A stretch of DNA of 64,000 bases from Owenia fusiformis (GCA_903813345.2 CAIIXF020000010.1:30374828-30438827); one strand, 5' to 3'; counted from the first letter of the stretch, positions 11,211 to 24,727 are shown. Notes: generated from the letters alone by a model not told the origin. Translations and numbers: made by a program.

Positions 11211-12328
11211 TTAACCAATCAGATTGAAGTATTCAATGTAATAGTGAAAATGAGTAGAAATGAATAAAACTGAATTTTCAGGCAAAATGTCAATCAAGAG
11301 TTCTGAGAATGATGATTGGCCTAATTTTGGACTCGTTCAGTAATTGTATTCTTCAAGTAAAAGCATTGTTCACAGATACTAGAATTATGTGATTCCGCGT
11401 AGCTGCAGAAAAAACTGCATAATTTTGGTTTTCTTCAAAATTATTGCAGAATTTGATTATTTTGCAAGGAAGTTTGCGGAAAACTTAATTTTTCCAGTCA
11501 CCCACCTCATCTCATATTTTTTACTCACCTTGACACCTTAGACAGTCGTTTATCATCAGAAACTGGTGTTATGAGGATTTCGAAGGGGAAATTCTGAATC
11601 TTTTTAAAATTCTCCAACAAGAAAAAAATGCTCTCAATCCTAACTCATTTTTGAATTTAATAAAGAATAAATTCAAAATCATGCCCTCATTTTCTAAATG
11701 CACCAATTCAACCATGGCAAATGACTCAACCAATCAAATTACTAATTGAAGAATGAACACTACTTTCTGCTGAACTGTTCAATTCTGTGACCAGGGATCA
11801 ACACTGTGACACAACTCCCAGGTCAATCTGACGTCAGCTCAGTGCAAAAATTAATCTATGCAATCAATTTTTCCCACTTGTTTTGTGATTAGGGCCAAAT
11901 GGTTAAATTGCAATAATGAATTATAAATTGAGATTGTTGATTAATTACAGAGGCATATTTTCTAAGCAAATCAATTTTGAAAAAAATATTTTGAAAATAA
12001 ATTCAAAAATAATAAAAAAAGACAAAATATCCTCATATTGACGGGGGGAGGGGGGGGGGGTGTACGTAACCAGGATCTAAAATTCAGGTGAGGCTCATTT
12101 CAATAGGTGAGGCAAAAATTGAGTTGAGGCAATGTTGTTCATTCTATCAATTCCACTACATTTTCACAGTTTCTTTTGAAAAAATGCCTCAACTAATATT
12201 TTCTGTACAATTTTGGCAATCATATATCTCTCAACAACTCTTGAGATTCATAAGTGCTGGATTCATAGATACTGAAAAATCCCATTTTATCAGTATTTTA
12301 ATTGTCACTAATCTCAATTTTTAATTTA
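11211..12328. other. Unassigned
   Basis: AT-rich, with a G-run at 12043-12060 that could be an eroded G-rich miniature element. The frame 12088-12324 lacks domain features. Confidence 0.5.
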
Positions 12329-12434
12329 TCAGAAGGGGTAACCTATTGTTACATAGTCTCCAACTTTTTATGGATGGCATTCGGCAATATGGTTTCAGCT
12401 GTCCGTATCTGTAACAAATGGTAGGTGGTGACAT
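12329..12434. mobile_element. F3 copy
   Basis: Left end diverged. Shares CTCCAACTTTTTATGGATGG with the 39411 copy and ends GTAGGTGGTGACA. Confidence 0.6.
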
Positions 12435-12589
12435 TATTATATATAGCCTAGATAATTGATCTTTAACAAACACATGTTTTAGATTTTTTAAGAACAAATT
12501 TATTACATTCTAAAATACACATTGACATTTTATAGTCACAAATGCATATACAGGTTTTAATAATAACGGCATTACTTGACTATTTCTGC

Positions 12590-12680
12590 ATTATTATTAC
12601 ATGACTATGATGCAACATGACTATGCATTTTTACATGACTATGCATAACATGGCTATATGATTTTACATGACTATGCATG
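12590..12680. repeat. Short tandem repeat, ACATGACTATGCAT
   Basis: About five units of TTTACATGACTATGCAT with variable spacing. Confidence 0.8.
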
Positions 12681-12929
12681 TTTGTATGCCTAATATTTGT
12701 CAAACATGTCAGTATTTCCAACATATATTTACAATTATATTGTTAAAATACAATTATATGTTGTATATATATTTACAGTATTTATATGACTTTTTCCGCT
12801 TCATCAAAGAGTACATCAATATCATTGTAATTTCAGGTTTTCTTACTACATATACCTATTTTGACAATAGATTCTTATTCAAAAATTCAATGATTTGGTC
12901 GATTTTTTGCATTTCTGTACTATTTTGAC

Positions 12930-12982
12930 TTAAAGGCCCCACATAAAATTTAAACCTCTCACACGTAACATGGGACCTTTAA
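12930..12982. mobile_element. Tiny TTAA-flanked element (TTAAAGGCCCC ends)
   Basis: TTAAAGGCCCCACAT at 12930 is mirrored by ATGGGACCTTTAA ending at 12982. At 53 bp it looks like an internally deleted relative of the element at 42108-42246. Confidence 0.6.
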
Positions 12983-13124
12983 CTTCATGCCTGTATATTT
13001 TAATCCATGGCAATTCCACCCTTCCTATTGTTTATTCTAAATCAAGACAAGACTATAATTATATTTTATCATACATACAAGTACAAATGAGTATTTAAAT
13101 GTTCTCAGATTAACATTATATTGT

Positions 13125-13625
13125 TAATATATGATCTAGCTTTCCTTTGGTACATCACAATAGATGTACCATATAAATATATGCTTTAGCTTTTCTTTGA
13201 TACATAATAATAATAGTGTTAAATATAATCTCACTTTCCATTGGTACAAAGTGATAAATGTAAAATGTTAAATAAGATCTAACTTTTATTTGGTACATAG
13301 AGAAAGATGTACCATGTCAATGTTTGGAGACATAAATTTACTGTGTTAATATAAGATCTAGCTTTCCTTTCATACATAGAAATAGATGTTCCATGTTTAT
13401 ATATGATCTAGCTTTCCTTTGGTACATATGATAGATGTACCAAAGGATTGATATAGCTTTACTTTGGTACATAACATTGACATTTTCATGTTAATGTGTG
13501 ATCTAACTTTCTTTTTGTATATGGAGATAGGTGGTACATGGTCCATATTTATATATGGTCTAGCTTTCCTTTGGTACATATAGATAGATGTACCAAGTTA
13601 ATACATAATCTAGCTTGGTACACAG
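13125..13625. repeat. Old diverged minisatellite, ~55-60 bp unit, about nine units
   Basis: Units contain ATATGATCTAGCTTTCCTTT, GGTACATA and ATAGATGTACCATGTTAATA with many substitutions and length changes. Confidence 0.8.
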
Positions 13626-14748
13626 CAACCATAAATATGTTTTTCTCATCTCACAGACTATGTTTGTACATGTACAATTATATACCATAAAGTATAATAC
13701 AGACAAAATATTGTTTTTACAAATTTTATACAATAGTGTTCAAATGCAAAATTGTATCACACACATCTTGCATTAAGTACCTGAATAAGGGATTGAGAAA
13801 GAATCAGCTAGGAGGGTGAGTGGGGGTAGTATGGGTCTCAATGAAAGAATTGAAACTATTGGAAGAATTTTTCATAGTGCACACATGGTTAGGAGGCCCC
13901 AATGGTGGCCTCCTATTAATTTTATAGATATTATTATTCTTTATTATAACTCTTTATTCTTCTCCACACCTTTTCTCCTACTTGCTTTCAACTAGATACT
14001 ACATACTTCTACTAGGGACCCAGGCTGAACTTGGCGAGAAAGGAATTTTTATCTAGGTCAAGGTCAAATTCTAAGTCAAATCTTAGTTTTTTCAAGTTTC
14101 TCAAAGCCTGACACTGCTATGCTATAACTGTTAGCCTTTTGCTGTCTGGACACATTTTGCCTAGATTTTGAGATATATTGAAGGTCAAATAATGTCTTTT
14201 TTCAACTTGCTTCAAATTGGTTGAATATTTTTAAGAAAATCATCGACATGTTCTCAGGAGTTTTCAAATTGATTTTCTGGATCCAAATTTAGGTATATTT
14301 AATCACAAAATATCCTCTGACGTCTAAAAAAGTAAGGTCCAAGGTCGAGGTCATAATACTAAATCATAAAGTGTGAATTTCTCAAAGTTGAAGACTATGA
14401 ATCAATATTGTTGGATGAGAGTCAGGATATGTATTCCTTTTAAAGTTCTACATATATTAGCAATTAATTAGCATTCAAAATTTGCACCAATTTTGAGATA
14501 TTAGAGCTCAATAACTGAAAAAGGTCAAATTTGGGAATTTTTCAAGGTCAAATTTCAAATGGACCAAACCTTTTTTTAAAATCATCTACAAGTTTCTTGG
14601 AGTTTATATATGACCTTGTATTTGAGATTTGACCTTTGGCTGGCCTTCGAAAGGTCAAAAACCACATACAATTTGTAAGATTGCTCGCAATCTTGATACC
14701 TAGTTATTATATTATATACACTACCCTGGTTCAAACGAGTGTTAATAG
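13626..14748. other. Unassigned
   Basis: AAGGTCAAGGTCAAAT-type short motifs recur between 14050 and 14660, loosely periodic. No gene seen. Confidence 0.5.
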
Positions 14749-14908
14749 ATGTTGCTGCTGTGCATAAACCGACCATGCTATTTCCTTGCCTTTTTTCTCT
14801 TATATTTGAATAAAGTGTTCTAAAATTTTCTTGCATATTTATACGATTAAGAGGGTTGACTACATGCCCCTGTATTGATTCCACTCTTTTCCACTCTAAT
14901 TTGCATGT
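14749..14908 (+). repeat. F1 copy, diverged
   Basis: Shares TATTTGAATAAAGTGTTC, TTTTCTTGCAT, GACTACATGCC and CCACTCTTTTCCACTCTAA blocks; the first 30 bases are weak. Confidence 0.75.
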
Positions 14909-17287
14909 GACTGACTGTCATGACATGTGAGGAATCGAAGGAAGAAATCACCAATCACAATGCTTGTAATGACTGGAACGCATGTCGTATACTCAATATA
15001 TTTCTCGTACTTTTTGAATAACTGGAATAGTCTGGCATATACGACGTCACATTTTTCCAAGTAAGCAGTAAACCAATTATCTTACAATGATGAAAGATTA
15101 TACCATCCTGTTATCAACTGAAGACAATTAATAACATTTACTGAAAGCATTAATATGCGATTTCTTTTTTGCTTGATTCATCATTATTGTGTAATACTCC
15201 CATAGGTAAAGTTTGTCATTTGATGTTCTTTTTAGCCTTCATGGTTGAGCTTAATTATTATTGTTATATGCATCAGTTTTACAGATTGGAAAAAGCAAAC
15301 CATCAGATACCTCCCTATAAACTGAATTAAAAAAAAATCTAAATTTTATAATCTCAAAATTCCAGAATTAATGTTTCTACAAAGAGAGATAAATAAAAAA
15401 AATCTGGGCATTGGTTACCCGTAATATTAAAGTTTTCATTTCACGAACTTCTATTAATTGTACAATTTTGTTATTTTCTTGATTGTAAAATCCTCTTATT
15501 ATGGTAGTATCAGTTCTTATACTTGTTACTGGGCACAAACCTTCTATAAGATTCTTGTATGTGTAAATTGGTAGTGATATAATAGAAGATTTAACAATTC
15601 CCTCATGTATATGTTTTTAGGAATGGGGGTGGGGGGACCCTCATGTCGATTGTTGTCATAGTACTGATATGCGATACTGTGGCAGTTGATTGGCTACAGA
15701 AACTTGGAAAACATTTTTTTCTTAGATATCTTGTTGATAATCTTAAAAAATTCAAATGTGGAATTTAATCTTTTAAGTGAAAATGTCTGAATGGCTGTAA
15801 ATTTCTACATAATTTCTTCCCAAAAACCACCTTGTATTATTTTTCTCTGTGTTCCTTATTTGGTCATATGCCTTATTTGGTCATATACCGAATAATCGAG
15901 TGTTTTTATTAACATGTACCTGGTTTTCCATTGTTTTTGTATACCATACTTTAGTCTATACATTGCCATTTCCACTCCTGATCCAGGTTGGTAAAAATGG
16001 ACACCTCCAAATGACATTTTGTAAACAGTGTTTCATACTTTCGTGTAACGTCCCTGTAATCGAAAGATTCAAAAAATTAAATTACAAAAACACTATTATT
16101 TTAGTTTTATTGATTGTATATTAGCTGTTGATATATGTTTTTCATGGAGTTGAATACAAATGAATAAAACTAATTTCAAGCAAGCACTCTTTGACTCTGG
16201 CAAAGAGCGATCTTAAAGATTTAGCAACCCAATTGAAGCTGTTCATTTTACTGGATGTTTATCTTAGAAAAGTGTTCAATTTATGGAAGTGTTCAATTTG
16301 AGTTTTTTCTGCATCATTTCAAATCAAAGATACCAATGTATTAATATATTTACAATTGAACAGTTTGATTTTGAATCAAATCAATGATGTTTTTATATAT
16401 ACACAATATTTACAATAATTACACCTTAATTCTATTCTACAGACTAGTTTTGAATACTTTTCATCTTTTGATTATTTCTGGCTTTAACTTGTGGCAATTG
16501 ATTTTTTTGTTGCTTTTCAGTCATTCAGCTTCATTGAGAATTTATACATTCAATGTTATCAAAAAGTTCAAATGGAAATTGCTAATATGGTCTCAAAACT
16601 GTTCATATTTGATCCAAAAATATCGTACCACATCATCATTAATTCGAGTGCAACGTATTTTAATGCTTATTCCTTTGATGTTTCCTATATCGATCAAAAT
16701 GAATTCATGATAAAGCATATTGCCACATGAAATATCTAGGTCTGATAATATATTGGCACCGGTATTCTGTTGAACCTCCCAGTGATTCTTTATGCATTAA
16801 CGTATACAATTTTTTATACTCGAATTCCTACAACGTTGCTTTAATCGAACCTTAACCTTGAGAGGTCATGGAAATCGAACTTTGATCCATGCATTCAAAT
16901 ATCTATGATTTCTATGATCTAATTTTCAGCACTTAATCGTTCAACATGATTCTGACTTACAAGGTGAACCTGAAACTCTCAAGGTGAATGACACCGACGA
17001 ATTGAATAACTAGGACAAAATATTGAATGTTAATCTAAGATGTGTGTGTACCTTCAGGATCCAAGCTTAATCTTTTGGTTGGTTGCAAATGTTTGCTATT
17101 ACCCAGGAGTGACAAAAGCTATTTTCTGGTAGTACATAATTAAAATCATAAATAGCAATAATGAGAGTGTGCTTCTTATACTGCTAAATTTGAACCTTGA
17201 CCTTGGGTATATTGCTGAAATCAAATTCTGACTTTGAAATGTTTTATGTCACTCAAATTAAACTTGACTTAAAAGGTTGCTTCAATA
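14909..17287. other. Unassigned region downstream of the receptor
   Basis: Plus-strand frames at 15849-16124 and 16384-16730 are hydrophobic and AT-driven. I reject them as genes. Confidence 0.5.
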
Positions 17288-17362
17288 CACTGATATCAGA
17301 AGGTCGCCAAAATCAAACACTGATTTCAGAAGGTTGCTAAAATCGAACACTGATCTTGGAAA
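17288..17362. repeat. ~32-bp tandem repeat just past the receptor gene
   Basis: Two and a half units of ACACTGATTTCAGAAGGTTG CTAAAATCGA. Looser relatives (AACCTTGACCTTGG, AAGGTGAACCTGA) extend back to about 16850. Confidence 0.75.
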
Positions 17363-17379
17363 TGAATGTTGGAAAAACA

Positions 17380-18444
17380 TTAGACTTTTGTTACCTCTGT
17401 AGAATAGGAGTGATTGTTATTATATGCACTTTGGTAGCCAGCGTACTTCTTGATTCCCATGCATTTACACATTTTGAATAACATGACTTTGTACGCTCGC
17501 TTTATATCTTTGGTCCTAGTAGTGTATATCACCGGATCACTCATATAGTTCAAGATTAATAGTAGTTGGAGCACTATGTAACACCATTGCTCTGTGAGTG
17601 GATTCATTTTTATTAAATCCAATGACACAATTGTATAAAATGCCCAGAATGGTATTGAGTACATGATTAGTGTTCCAGTCATCATAAGCGTTGTGATTGC
17701 TGCCTTCCTTCCTTCGTTTGCCTCACATGTCATTTGCATTGTCCGCGCATTGTTTATCACTTTACGTGTCTCGTAATATACTTTCAAACACAGCACAATA
17801 ATGGTTATAAATACCAGGATGTAGATCGGTGGGTTAATGTAATAAAAAAAGTTGATCGCTTGTGTATTTGGGTTTAAATGTTGTATTATACGGGGAGTCG
17901 TTAACAGTGAAGAGATTGTCCACATGCAAGCTAAATAAATATAAACTGCACATTTTGTGAGTATCCTCATTTGTTGCATCGGATGGCATATGACGATATA
18001 ACGGCACAGCGCCATGCCTAATAAGGAAAAAGTAGATGCCGTGTAAGCCAATTCTGAGAGGATATCTCCGGCTTGGAGTAGTCCATTTCCCCAAGCTGTT
18101 TCCTGCATTGCTTGCGATCCGTAAACCCTTGCGATAGGAACAACTATAAAAGCCATTGATGCAATTGTATCCGACACTGATAAGCTCACAAAGACGATCA
18201 TATATGAGCGCCATGTTTTTACAAAACACGTCGCAACCAGTGCTGTGACATTACCAAGTATGGATATCGTTCCGAGAATTAGGAATATGATGATAAAGTA
18301 AAACACCCACTCGCTGCTACCTCCGCCATTTGGAAATCCTCCACTGCAGTTCAGAGTTGAATTTCCAGTGCAGTTCAGAATGAGGTAAGCATCACTTTGA
18401 TTTGTTGATACTTCCATAGTTGCAGTAATAGATGATTTTTGCAT
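17380..18444 (-). CDS. Rhodopsin-class (class A) G-protein-coupled receptor, orphan, single coding exon
   Basis: A 354-residue frame opens with ATG at 18444 and ends at a stop at 17380, with no intron. Seven hydrophobic segments fit TM1 ~47-74, TM2 ~82-106, TM3 ~122-148, TM4 ~165-183, TM5 ~205-222, TM6 ~250-273 and TM7 ~285-308. Family landmarks are GN at 64-65 (TM1), SVSD ending at D92 (TM2), CRY at 147-149 in place of DRY, W175 (TM4), IPFW at 264-267 (TM6) and DPVIY at 303-307 in place of NPxxY. The N-terminus has four N-glycosylation sequons (N15, N24, N28, N32). Cys326 and Cys328 after TM7 could be palmitoylated. It should sit in the plasma membrane and signal through G proteins. Oddities: the TM3 position that normally carries the disulfide cysteine is L123, and the second extracellular loop has no cysteine. 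A second in-frame Met is residue 10. The ligand cannot be told from sequence. On the minus strand a TATATATT lies about 190 bp upstream, which is weak promoter evidence. Confidence 0.93.
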   Translation of the reverse strand: MQKSSITATMEVSTNQSDAYLILNCTGNSTLNCSGGFPNGGGSSEWVFYFIIIFLILGTISILGNVTALVATCFVKTWRSYMIVFVSLSVSDTIASMAFIVVPIARVYGSQAMQETAWGNGLLQAGDILSELAYTASTFSLLGMALCRYIVICHPMQQMRILTKCAVYIYLACMWTISSLLTTPRIIQHLNPNTQAINFFYYINPPIYILVFITIIVLCLKVYYETRKVINNARTMQMTCEANEGRKAAITTLMMTGTLIMYSIPFWAFYTIVSLDLIKMNPLTEQWCYIVLQLLLILNYMSDPVIYTTRTKDIKRAYKVMLFKMCKCMGIKKYAGYQSAYNNNHSYSTEVTKV

Positions 18445-19585
18445 ATTAATCTCTATTTAGTTTTTATCTTGTTTGTATCGATTTCAGTTACTTCATGTTT
18501 GTATTTTAGTCCTCGTGTGATGATTGGACTGCACTGCACTGTTTTATCAAAACTTTTTGGTTGTGTCCTGCTTATACACTCAACACTTGTAGATCAGTAT
18601 ATTTGTTTAGAAGTCATTGAATCTTGTTTTTCCTGAAAATATATAAGTAAACAGACTGATTATGCATATTTCTTTAAAAGCATCTTCTAAGATCAATTCC
18701 AGAAAGTTATTTCAGAATTTGATTACCATATTTATTTTTTATTTTTGAATGCCCAATCATAGCCTTATTCAAGCACTCTTTTGATATGTGTTATTTTAAG
18801 AACAGTACTTTTTATGTATCTTAGGCCACAGGTACCTTATTCTATGTTTTGTGTCCCTCAATTATATTGACCTTGGGCTGCCTTTTTACTTTGCATATTT
18901 TATTTGCATATGAACAATCTTTTGGGATTGACTTAATTATTGCTTTGAATGATACAAATTGTACAAAAACATCTATGTGTGTCCCCAAATCATGAATATC
19001 GATGTAAAACAAAAAATAAACTCATGGCCTTATAAGATTTTACAGTTTAAAGCCGATGTCTTCAAAAGTACTCACAAGAAAACATTTTTTATTTACTCAT
19101 TTTTTATATATATCATTTTTTTTTTAGAAAATATTTTGCATTTAATACATATTACACATGTAAACTTTCTAATCCCTTCCCTGCGTTAAGAAAGACTCAC
19201 TATATCAAACATGGAAAAGAGAGTATTTAGAGTCAGTGTGAGGTTCTATGAAGTTTGCATAAATATCAAATTATTAAGGACTTCAATTTTTCCCTATAAA
19301 GTGATGGTATTCTAGCCCCAACATAACTTTACTGTCATCTATTTTTCAAGCAAGACCTCTATTGAAATGTGCGAATTGTTTTTGAAGAGGACGCTGACAC
19401 TTGCATATTTTCTTATAAAGAGTAGTCTTTGTCATCTCTCGGGCTTCTGTTAAGTCGCTTGGTTTTTAATATCACAAAATGATTGCAAAATAATAAACTA
19501 GATAAAGATAATTTTATGATCATTAAAAGATAAATCATTTGCAATGATTGTACTATTGTCATTTATATCTTCTGATGTTTTATTA
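18445..19585. other. Upstream flank of the receptor gene
   Basis: Should hold the receptor's promoter and any 5' untranslated exon. Only a TATATATT near 18636-18643 is notable. Runs of T at 19085-19125. Confidence 0.4.
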
Positions 19586-19735
19586 ACCTGCTCATAATAT
19601 CCATTTTCTTTTGGTTTTCCCACTAATTTCTCTCCAAATTTCAAATGAAGTGTCTGATTTTCTTGCATTTTCATACAATTTAAGGTGTTAATTACATCCT
19701 TCTTTACCTTATTCTTTACTAATTGTTCATCTTTT
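19586..19735 (+). repeat. F1 copy, right end lost
   Basis: Shares GAAGTGTCTGATTTTCTTGC and ACAATTTAAGGTGTTAATTAC. Confidence 0.75.
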
Positions 19736-20610
19736 GCTATATTTGTCTCTTCAAAACATGATTTTGCTTTTTCATGCACAAGCCTATTTTTCTAATTGGT
19801 TGATATATGTTTTCCCTAAAAGCTGCATTTTAAATTAACTCCATTTTTCAAAAATAAGAATTGAAGATTTATCCTCTTTTCAAATCAAAAGTCTGTTTCA
19901 GATATCGATATGTTAACAAAACATTACAAACATGCATATTTCCTATCAAAACTGAGCTATTACTTTGATTATATAGGGCATCCATCTATAAATTCACATT
20001 GTCCCTAAAAAATCCAGGCCCTTTTAATACACCAACAATTAACCTTCTTTGAGTATTTTAGATCATGAAATTTTTTAGATCTTTGATATATCAGTGTTTT
20101 CTGGAAATTAATCTAATCAATAGAATATGTAAAGCATTTCACAACTGTTAATAATACTATTGTAACCCTGAGGTATTTTTTTTTATTAGTAATTGACTTA
20201 GCTTTTTTTTATTTAAGTAACAATTAACCTGTCAATTAGTCTACATTTTATTCAATATGATAGATCAATGTTTCCAATTATCATATGCAAAAAATTGTAC
20301 CTATCACAATTTGTTCTACTGAACACATTTTTCTATCGAACTTATTTTTAACTGACTCTTTTTACAGATAATATTTTCTACTGAACACATTCTTCTACTG
20401 ACTGCATTTTTCTTTTGAACACATGTTTCTATCGAGCAGTGAACACTTTTTTCTCCTGGGCACATATCTGTTGTATTTTTATTCCAAGTTTTGATAACAT
20501 TTTCGATTTATTATTAAATCACTGCAAAATGTCATGTGATATGAAGCAGAAGTTGGTAAGAATGTACCAAGCTGTCCCCCAACATAATAGATAAAAATTA
20601 AATATGAAAT

Positions 20611-20750
20611 TTAAAGAGTTGACTATACCTATCTGTTTACTTGATTCCTTGCTGATTTAAAGAGTTGACAATACCTATCTGTTCACTTGATTCCTTGCTG
20701 ATTTAAAGAGTTGACTACACCTATCTGTTTACTTGATTCCTTGCTGATTC
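20611..20750. repeat. 46-bp tandem repeat, three units
   Basis: AAAGAGTTGACTATACCTAT, CTGTTTACTTGATTCCTTGC, TGATTT, repeated with few changes. Confidence 0.9.
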
Positions 20751-21539
20751 CTCTCCTTCCTTACAATTTCTTACTTGTAAATGTTAGTGTGATCTATTCA
20801 TATTGCCAGTCATCTGTTGTTTTGAGGTTCAAATAACAATGTTAGTGTTGTGCAATACCTTTATGCAATTTTCTGTTTTGAATTAATCACTAGATGACTA
20901 GCAAATAATAGGAGGATTTCGTTTGGCGTCTATGTATCAACAAAATATACAATCATTGCTAAGGACATTAAAAAGGCATTAATTTGTATATTAGAGGATT
21001 ACTTTGCTTCATGTATAACAAGCATTTAATAAAAAGAAAAAGTCACATCCGTCTTAGACATGAAATAAGAAGCTTATCCGATAACTGTTTTATTTTTTCT
21101 GTTACATTTATTGATAAATACGTGCCTTATGAATTGTAATGAATAACATCATTTAAACAATTAGAATTTATCATTACATTCTATTTTTATAGACTTATCA
21201 GGATGTTTATCATTTGATTTCAAGTGGTTTCTAATTGCTGCAAACACCAAGTGCCAAGCAACTTGGAAGATGGAATGAGCCCTGTAAATTCAGAGTTTTA
21301 TACATTTAGAGGAGGAATTAGAAGAAGTATTAGAATAAGAAAAGGTACATAGAGGCAATCCTTTCAAAGATTATGCCAATGTTTCCCTTTCAGTCCAAAT
21401 TTGAAATTTCTGAAAAAGAAACTCAGATATCTGATCAGTTCTAGAGTTTATTGGTGATTTGAAATGTAGAAATTAAATGAAGCATATTTACTCCCTCCAT
21501 TGAAATTCTACAGAGTCTAGTTAAAGAGTACTCTCTGAC

Positions 21540-21900
21540 TAGTAAAGAATATATCACATTTTATCCCTGCGTGCAGAGTCTAGATATAAACTACTCTCTG
21601 CCTAGTATAGACTATATTATTATAGTTTAGCAGCCCGCCCCCATCACTAGTTCTTGAGACAGCCCAGGTCATGAATTATTACAAACTAACCACTATAATC
21701 AACAAGCTGGAAAGAACATAAGCTAAATGCATGCTCATTAACCATGCAATGGTGTCAGAGGAAATGACCATTTATAAAACGTCTTCCGTATTTCAACGAT
21801 GACCTTTCATTGGCTCTGTGAGTTCAAAGATTTATTGTAAACTGAAAGAGAAGCTCTCTTTTAAGAAGCAAAGTTGGACGAATGAAAAGGTTATTGCCAT
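21540..21900. repeat. Dispersed repeat, longer copy
   Basis: CCCTGCGTGCAGAGTCTAGA near 21566 and GAAGCTCTCTTTTAAGAAG near 21851 flank about 250 bases. Both motifs recur next to each other at 62674-62750. The left part holds short inverted pieces around AGAGTCTAG/CTAGTATAGACT. Confidence 0.55.
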
Positions 21901-22514
21901 TTAGGAATTCTATGAGATTCATTCACTTGGGGCTAAATTAATCTTACATTTCCTATTTATTATGCCTGGTTAACTTGTATCCCTTATTAGGATGTGTTTG
22001 AGATTTATATAAAGTTGCTTTAAAAACAGAAGAAGACTGTCTGCCTACCATTTCATTGGATTTCATGGCACCGTGCCCTGTTGCCCATATTTAGAAAAAA
22101 TCCTTATAAGTACAAAAACATTCTTGAAAAACTTACTACAATTTATTTTATTTTTGTGTGAAATTTTAATTTTTTGACTTTAGATTACAAGGTGTCGAAA
22201 ACTTGTTCAATTTGGTAATTTCATCTACAACTTCCAAGGTGGTACAAAGCTGGAGTTGTAGTATCTGACATATGTTAACCAAGATGTGGTAATTTTAAAA
22301 TTCTCATCTCTAAAGTACCTGGTTATTTTAATCTGGGATGAAAAGTTTTATATTTGGAGAGATCAAATGTTTTATATCAACCTCTTTAGTAGAAACCCAC
22401 CTAACCTAAATCTGTTTCTTCTTGAGTTGAACATTGAAATCATGAACATATTGGGATTGTTTTGTAAATATTGGATAATACTTGATACTGCCTTGGGCTG
22501 AACATTGCCATGGT

Positions 22515-22680
22515 GGTCATGATCTAGAATGCAAAATAGAGTGAAAAAGAGTGAAATTAGCAAGGAATAAAGTAGACAGGCATGTAGTCAACACTTTAAA
22601 TTGTAAAGAAATCTAAGAGAACCATACACTTTATTAAAATTTTAGAGAGGAATGAGTAGAACAAGCATTAGCAGACGGAT
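22515..22680 (-). repeat. F1 copy, full length
   Basis: Runs from GGTCATGATCTAGAATGCAA to AGCAGACGGAT, with GTAGTCAACACTTTAAATTG inside. Confidence 0.85.
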
Positions 22681-23293
22681 ATTTTAGACAAGGGAATCAG
22701 AGGAAAACTGGCATCTTTTTACACCAGAAACATTTGATGATATCACTAAGTGCAATATAAGATAATACCTGGTGCTGTTTTTCTTTCAACAAAATAAAAC
22801 GTTCTTCACAGTTATAAACCAAGATGTTGAATTCCTAAGATTTTAAATAATTGATTGATTTCCCGAAAAAAAACTAATAATATACAATAATTATAAGAAT
22901 TATTTCGCTTGATGTTTAAGAATTTACACCGTATTAATAGGACTATAAGCTTTAATAATTCATGAAATGGGAAGGATAGATCTGTTTTTTGTTTACAAAG
23001 GTAGAACAAATCTGTATCATCGATACGTCTTACTCAATTTATGCTTATTGAACCATTTTTCATAAAAGCCAATCAAGATGTTATTTTCCATTTGTGAAAT
23101 CTGATTTTGAGTGTGTATGATTTTTTTTTGTTTTTTTTTCCAATCTGTGTGTTTTTCTCAGTTTTCCCATCTTGTTTCTTAGAATGATATAATTTTGTGA
23201 TTTTCTGTGCAGGTCAACAGATCTGAGAATTGCTTTCAGTTGTGATAACCAGAGGATATCAGAAACAGATTCCTTGAAAATTGTAATGATATT

Positions 23294-23440
23294 CATTTTA
23301 TAAAATGCAAAATAGTGTAAGAAAGAGTGAAATTAGAAATAAATAAACTAAACAGACATGTAGGCAACACTCTAAATTGTATAAAAATACAAGAAAATGC
23401 ACAACTTTATTAAAATTATTTCAAGAAAATGAAAAATGAA
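23294..23440 (-). repeat. F1 copy, lacking the GTCCGTC end
   Basis: AATGCAAAATAGTGTAAG to ACAACTTTATTAAAATTATT. Confidence 0.8.
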
Positions 23441-24727
23441 TTACTGATCTTAATATTATTTTTTTGCATCAGTGATATTTTTACATATGCTTTATACCTA
23501 AAGTAAGTCTCTTCAAAGCCCATGGTATGATCTCACATTCAACATGTTCAAATAGGTGTTAGTTGTTCATAAATGTAGTAATAAACAGTTCTTTATTTCT
23601 GATTTAATCTAATCAAGCAAAGATGTTGAATTAATGTACAGTTAATGAATAATATCTAAATTCTTACCAGTTTCTAGTTACTCCTTATATTGAAGCTCTC
23701 ATTTGACTATTTTTAGATTTTGTCAAAATGACATCCTTTTGTTTTGACAGAAGGTTTCTGCTTTTGCCTTTACAAGTTCTTCTAACATGTCTTATACTGG
23801 GTTTGAAGATTATCCTACTCAAAAAGTACACTGCTTTATTTAATCGATTTTTCTCACAACCCAAGATTTGTTATGTGCAGTTCAAATATTTTCTTATATT
23901 CCTTTATATTTTGCCATTCTAAATCATCTTTTCTTCCTTTACATTCTTCCTTTTCACGGATTAACAATGAAAACTCTTGACAAATACTCGGAATCTTGGA
24001 GGGTTTAAGAACTGTTGTTAAAGATTGCTTATGGTTCACTGCAGTTTGCAAAACAACTTTCAGGACAATTTTCTCTTTCAACTCTAGATTGAGAAACAAT
24101 GAAATAATAAATCTGGAGTAAATGAAACATAAGTAAATAGTACAGAGGTATGTGTAAATCGTGAAATGTGTCTTTTTAATGTCTGCTTTCCTCTTTAGAA
24201 CAATGCAGTGCATACTGAATTGATGAAACACACAATAAATATGTATACGAAAGAATTCCTTTCATTAGGGAATTTTATCAATTTTCAGGACAGTTTCTTA
24301 AAAAAACAAATCTGCAAATCTTGAAAATCAAGGAGGTCTTTACATTTTAGAAAAGGTTAATCAGGACACACTTTTTCAGTATAGAATGAATAATTTACAA
24401 AATTTTGTGAAGCTTGAATAAATGAAAAACAAATAGCCAATAGCACTTTCAAGTACTGCTCATTTTATAGTAATAACCAGTCCAAAAATGCAACAAATCA
24501 GGCACTTGTTTCTTTATGCCATTTTGTGGAACAATTTCAGGACACTTCTCCTGTCAAGTTTAAAATGAATGGCTCAGCCATGAATCTCTTAAATCTTTGA
24601 AATTTTTAGGAAATAAATGCTGCTGAAGTATCATCCTCCAATTGCAGGACATATGGAAGAAGATGAGGAAAGGGAGTAGATGATGTCTGGAGTTCTACAT
24701 TTGGAGGATGTTGAATTAATTATTGAA

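Larger units (their letters stand above)
19736..22514. other. Unassigned outside the listed repeats
   Basis: The TTCTACTGAACACATTTTTC motif repeats loosely at 20310-20450. No gene seen. Confidence 0.5.

Noticed and set aside
17834-18229. 131-residue frame antiparallel-register to the receptor
   Set aside because: Same strand, different frame, fully inside the receptor gene; no features of its own.
23854-24231. 125-residue minus-strand frame
   Set aside because: AT-driven composition and no recognisable domain; length is within chance for this base composition.
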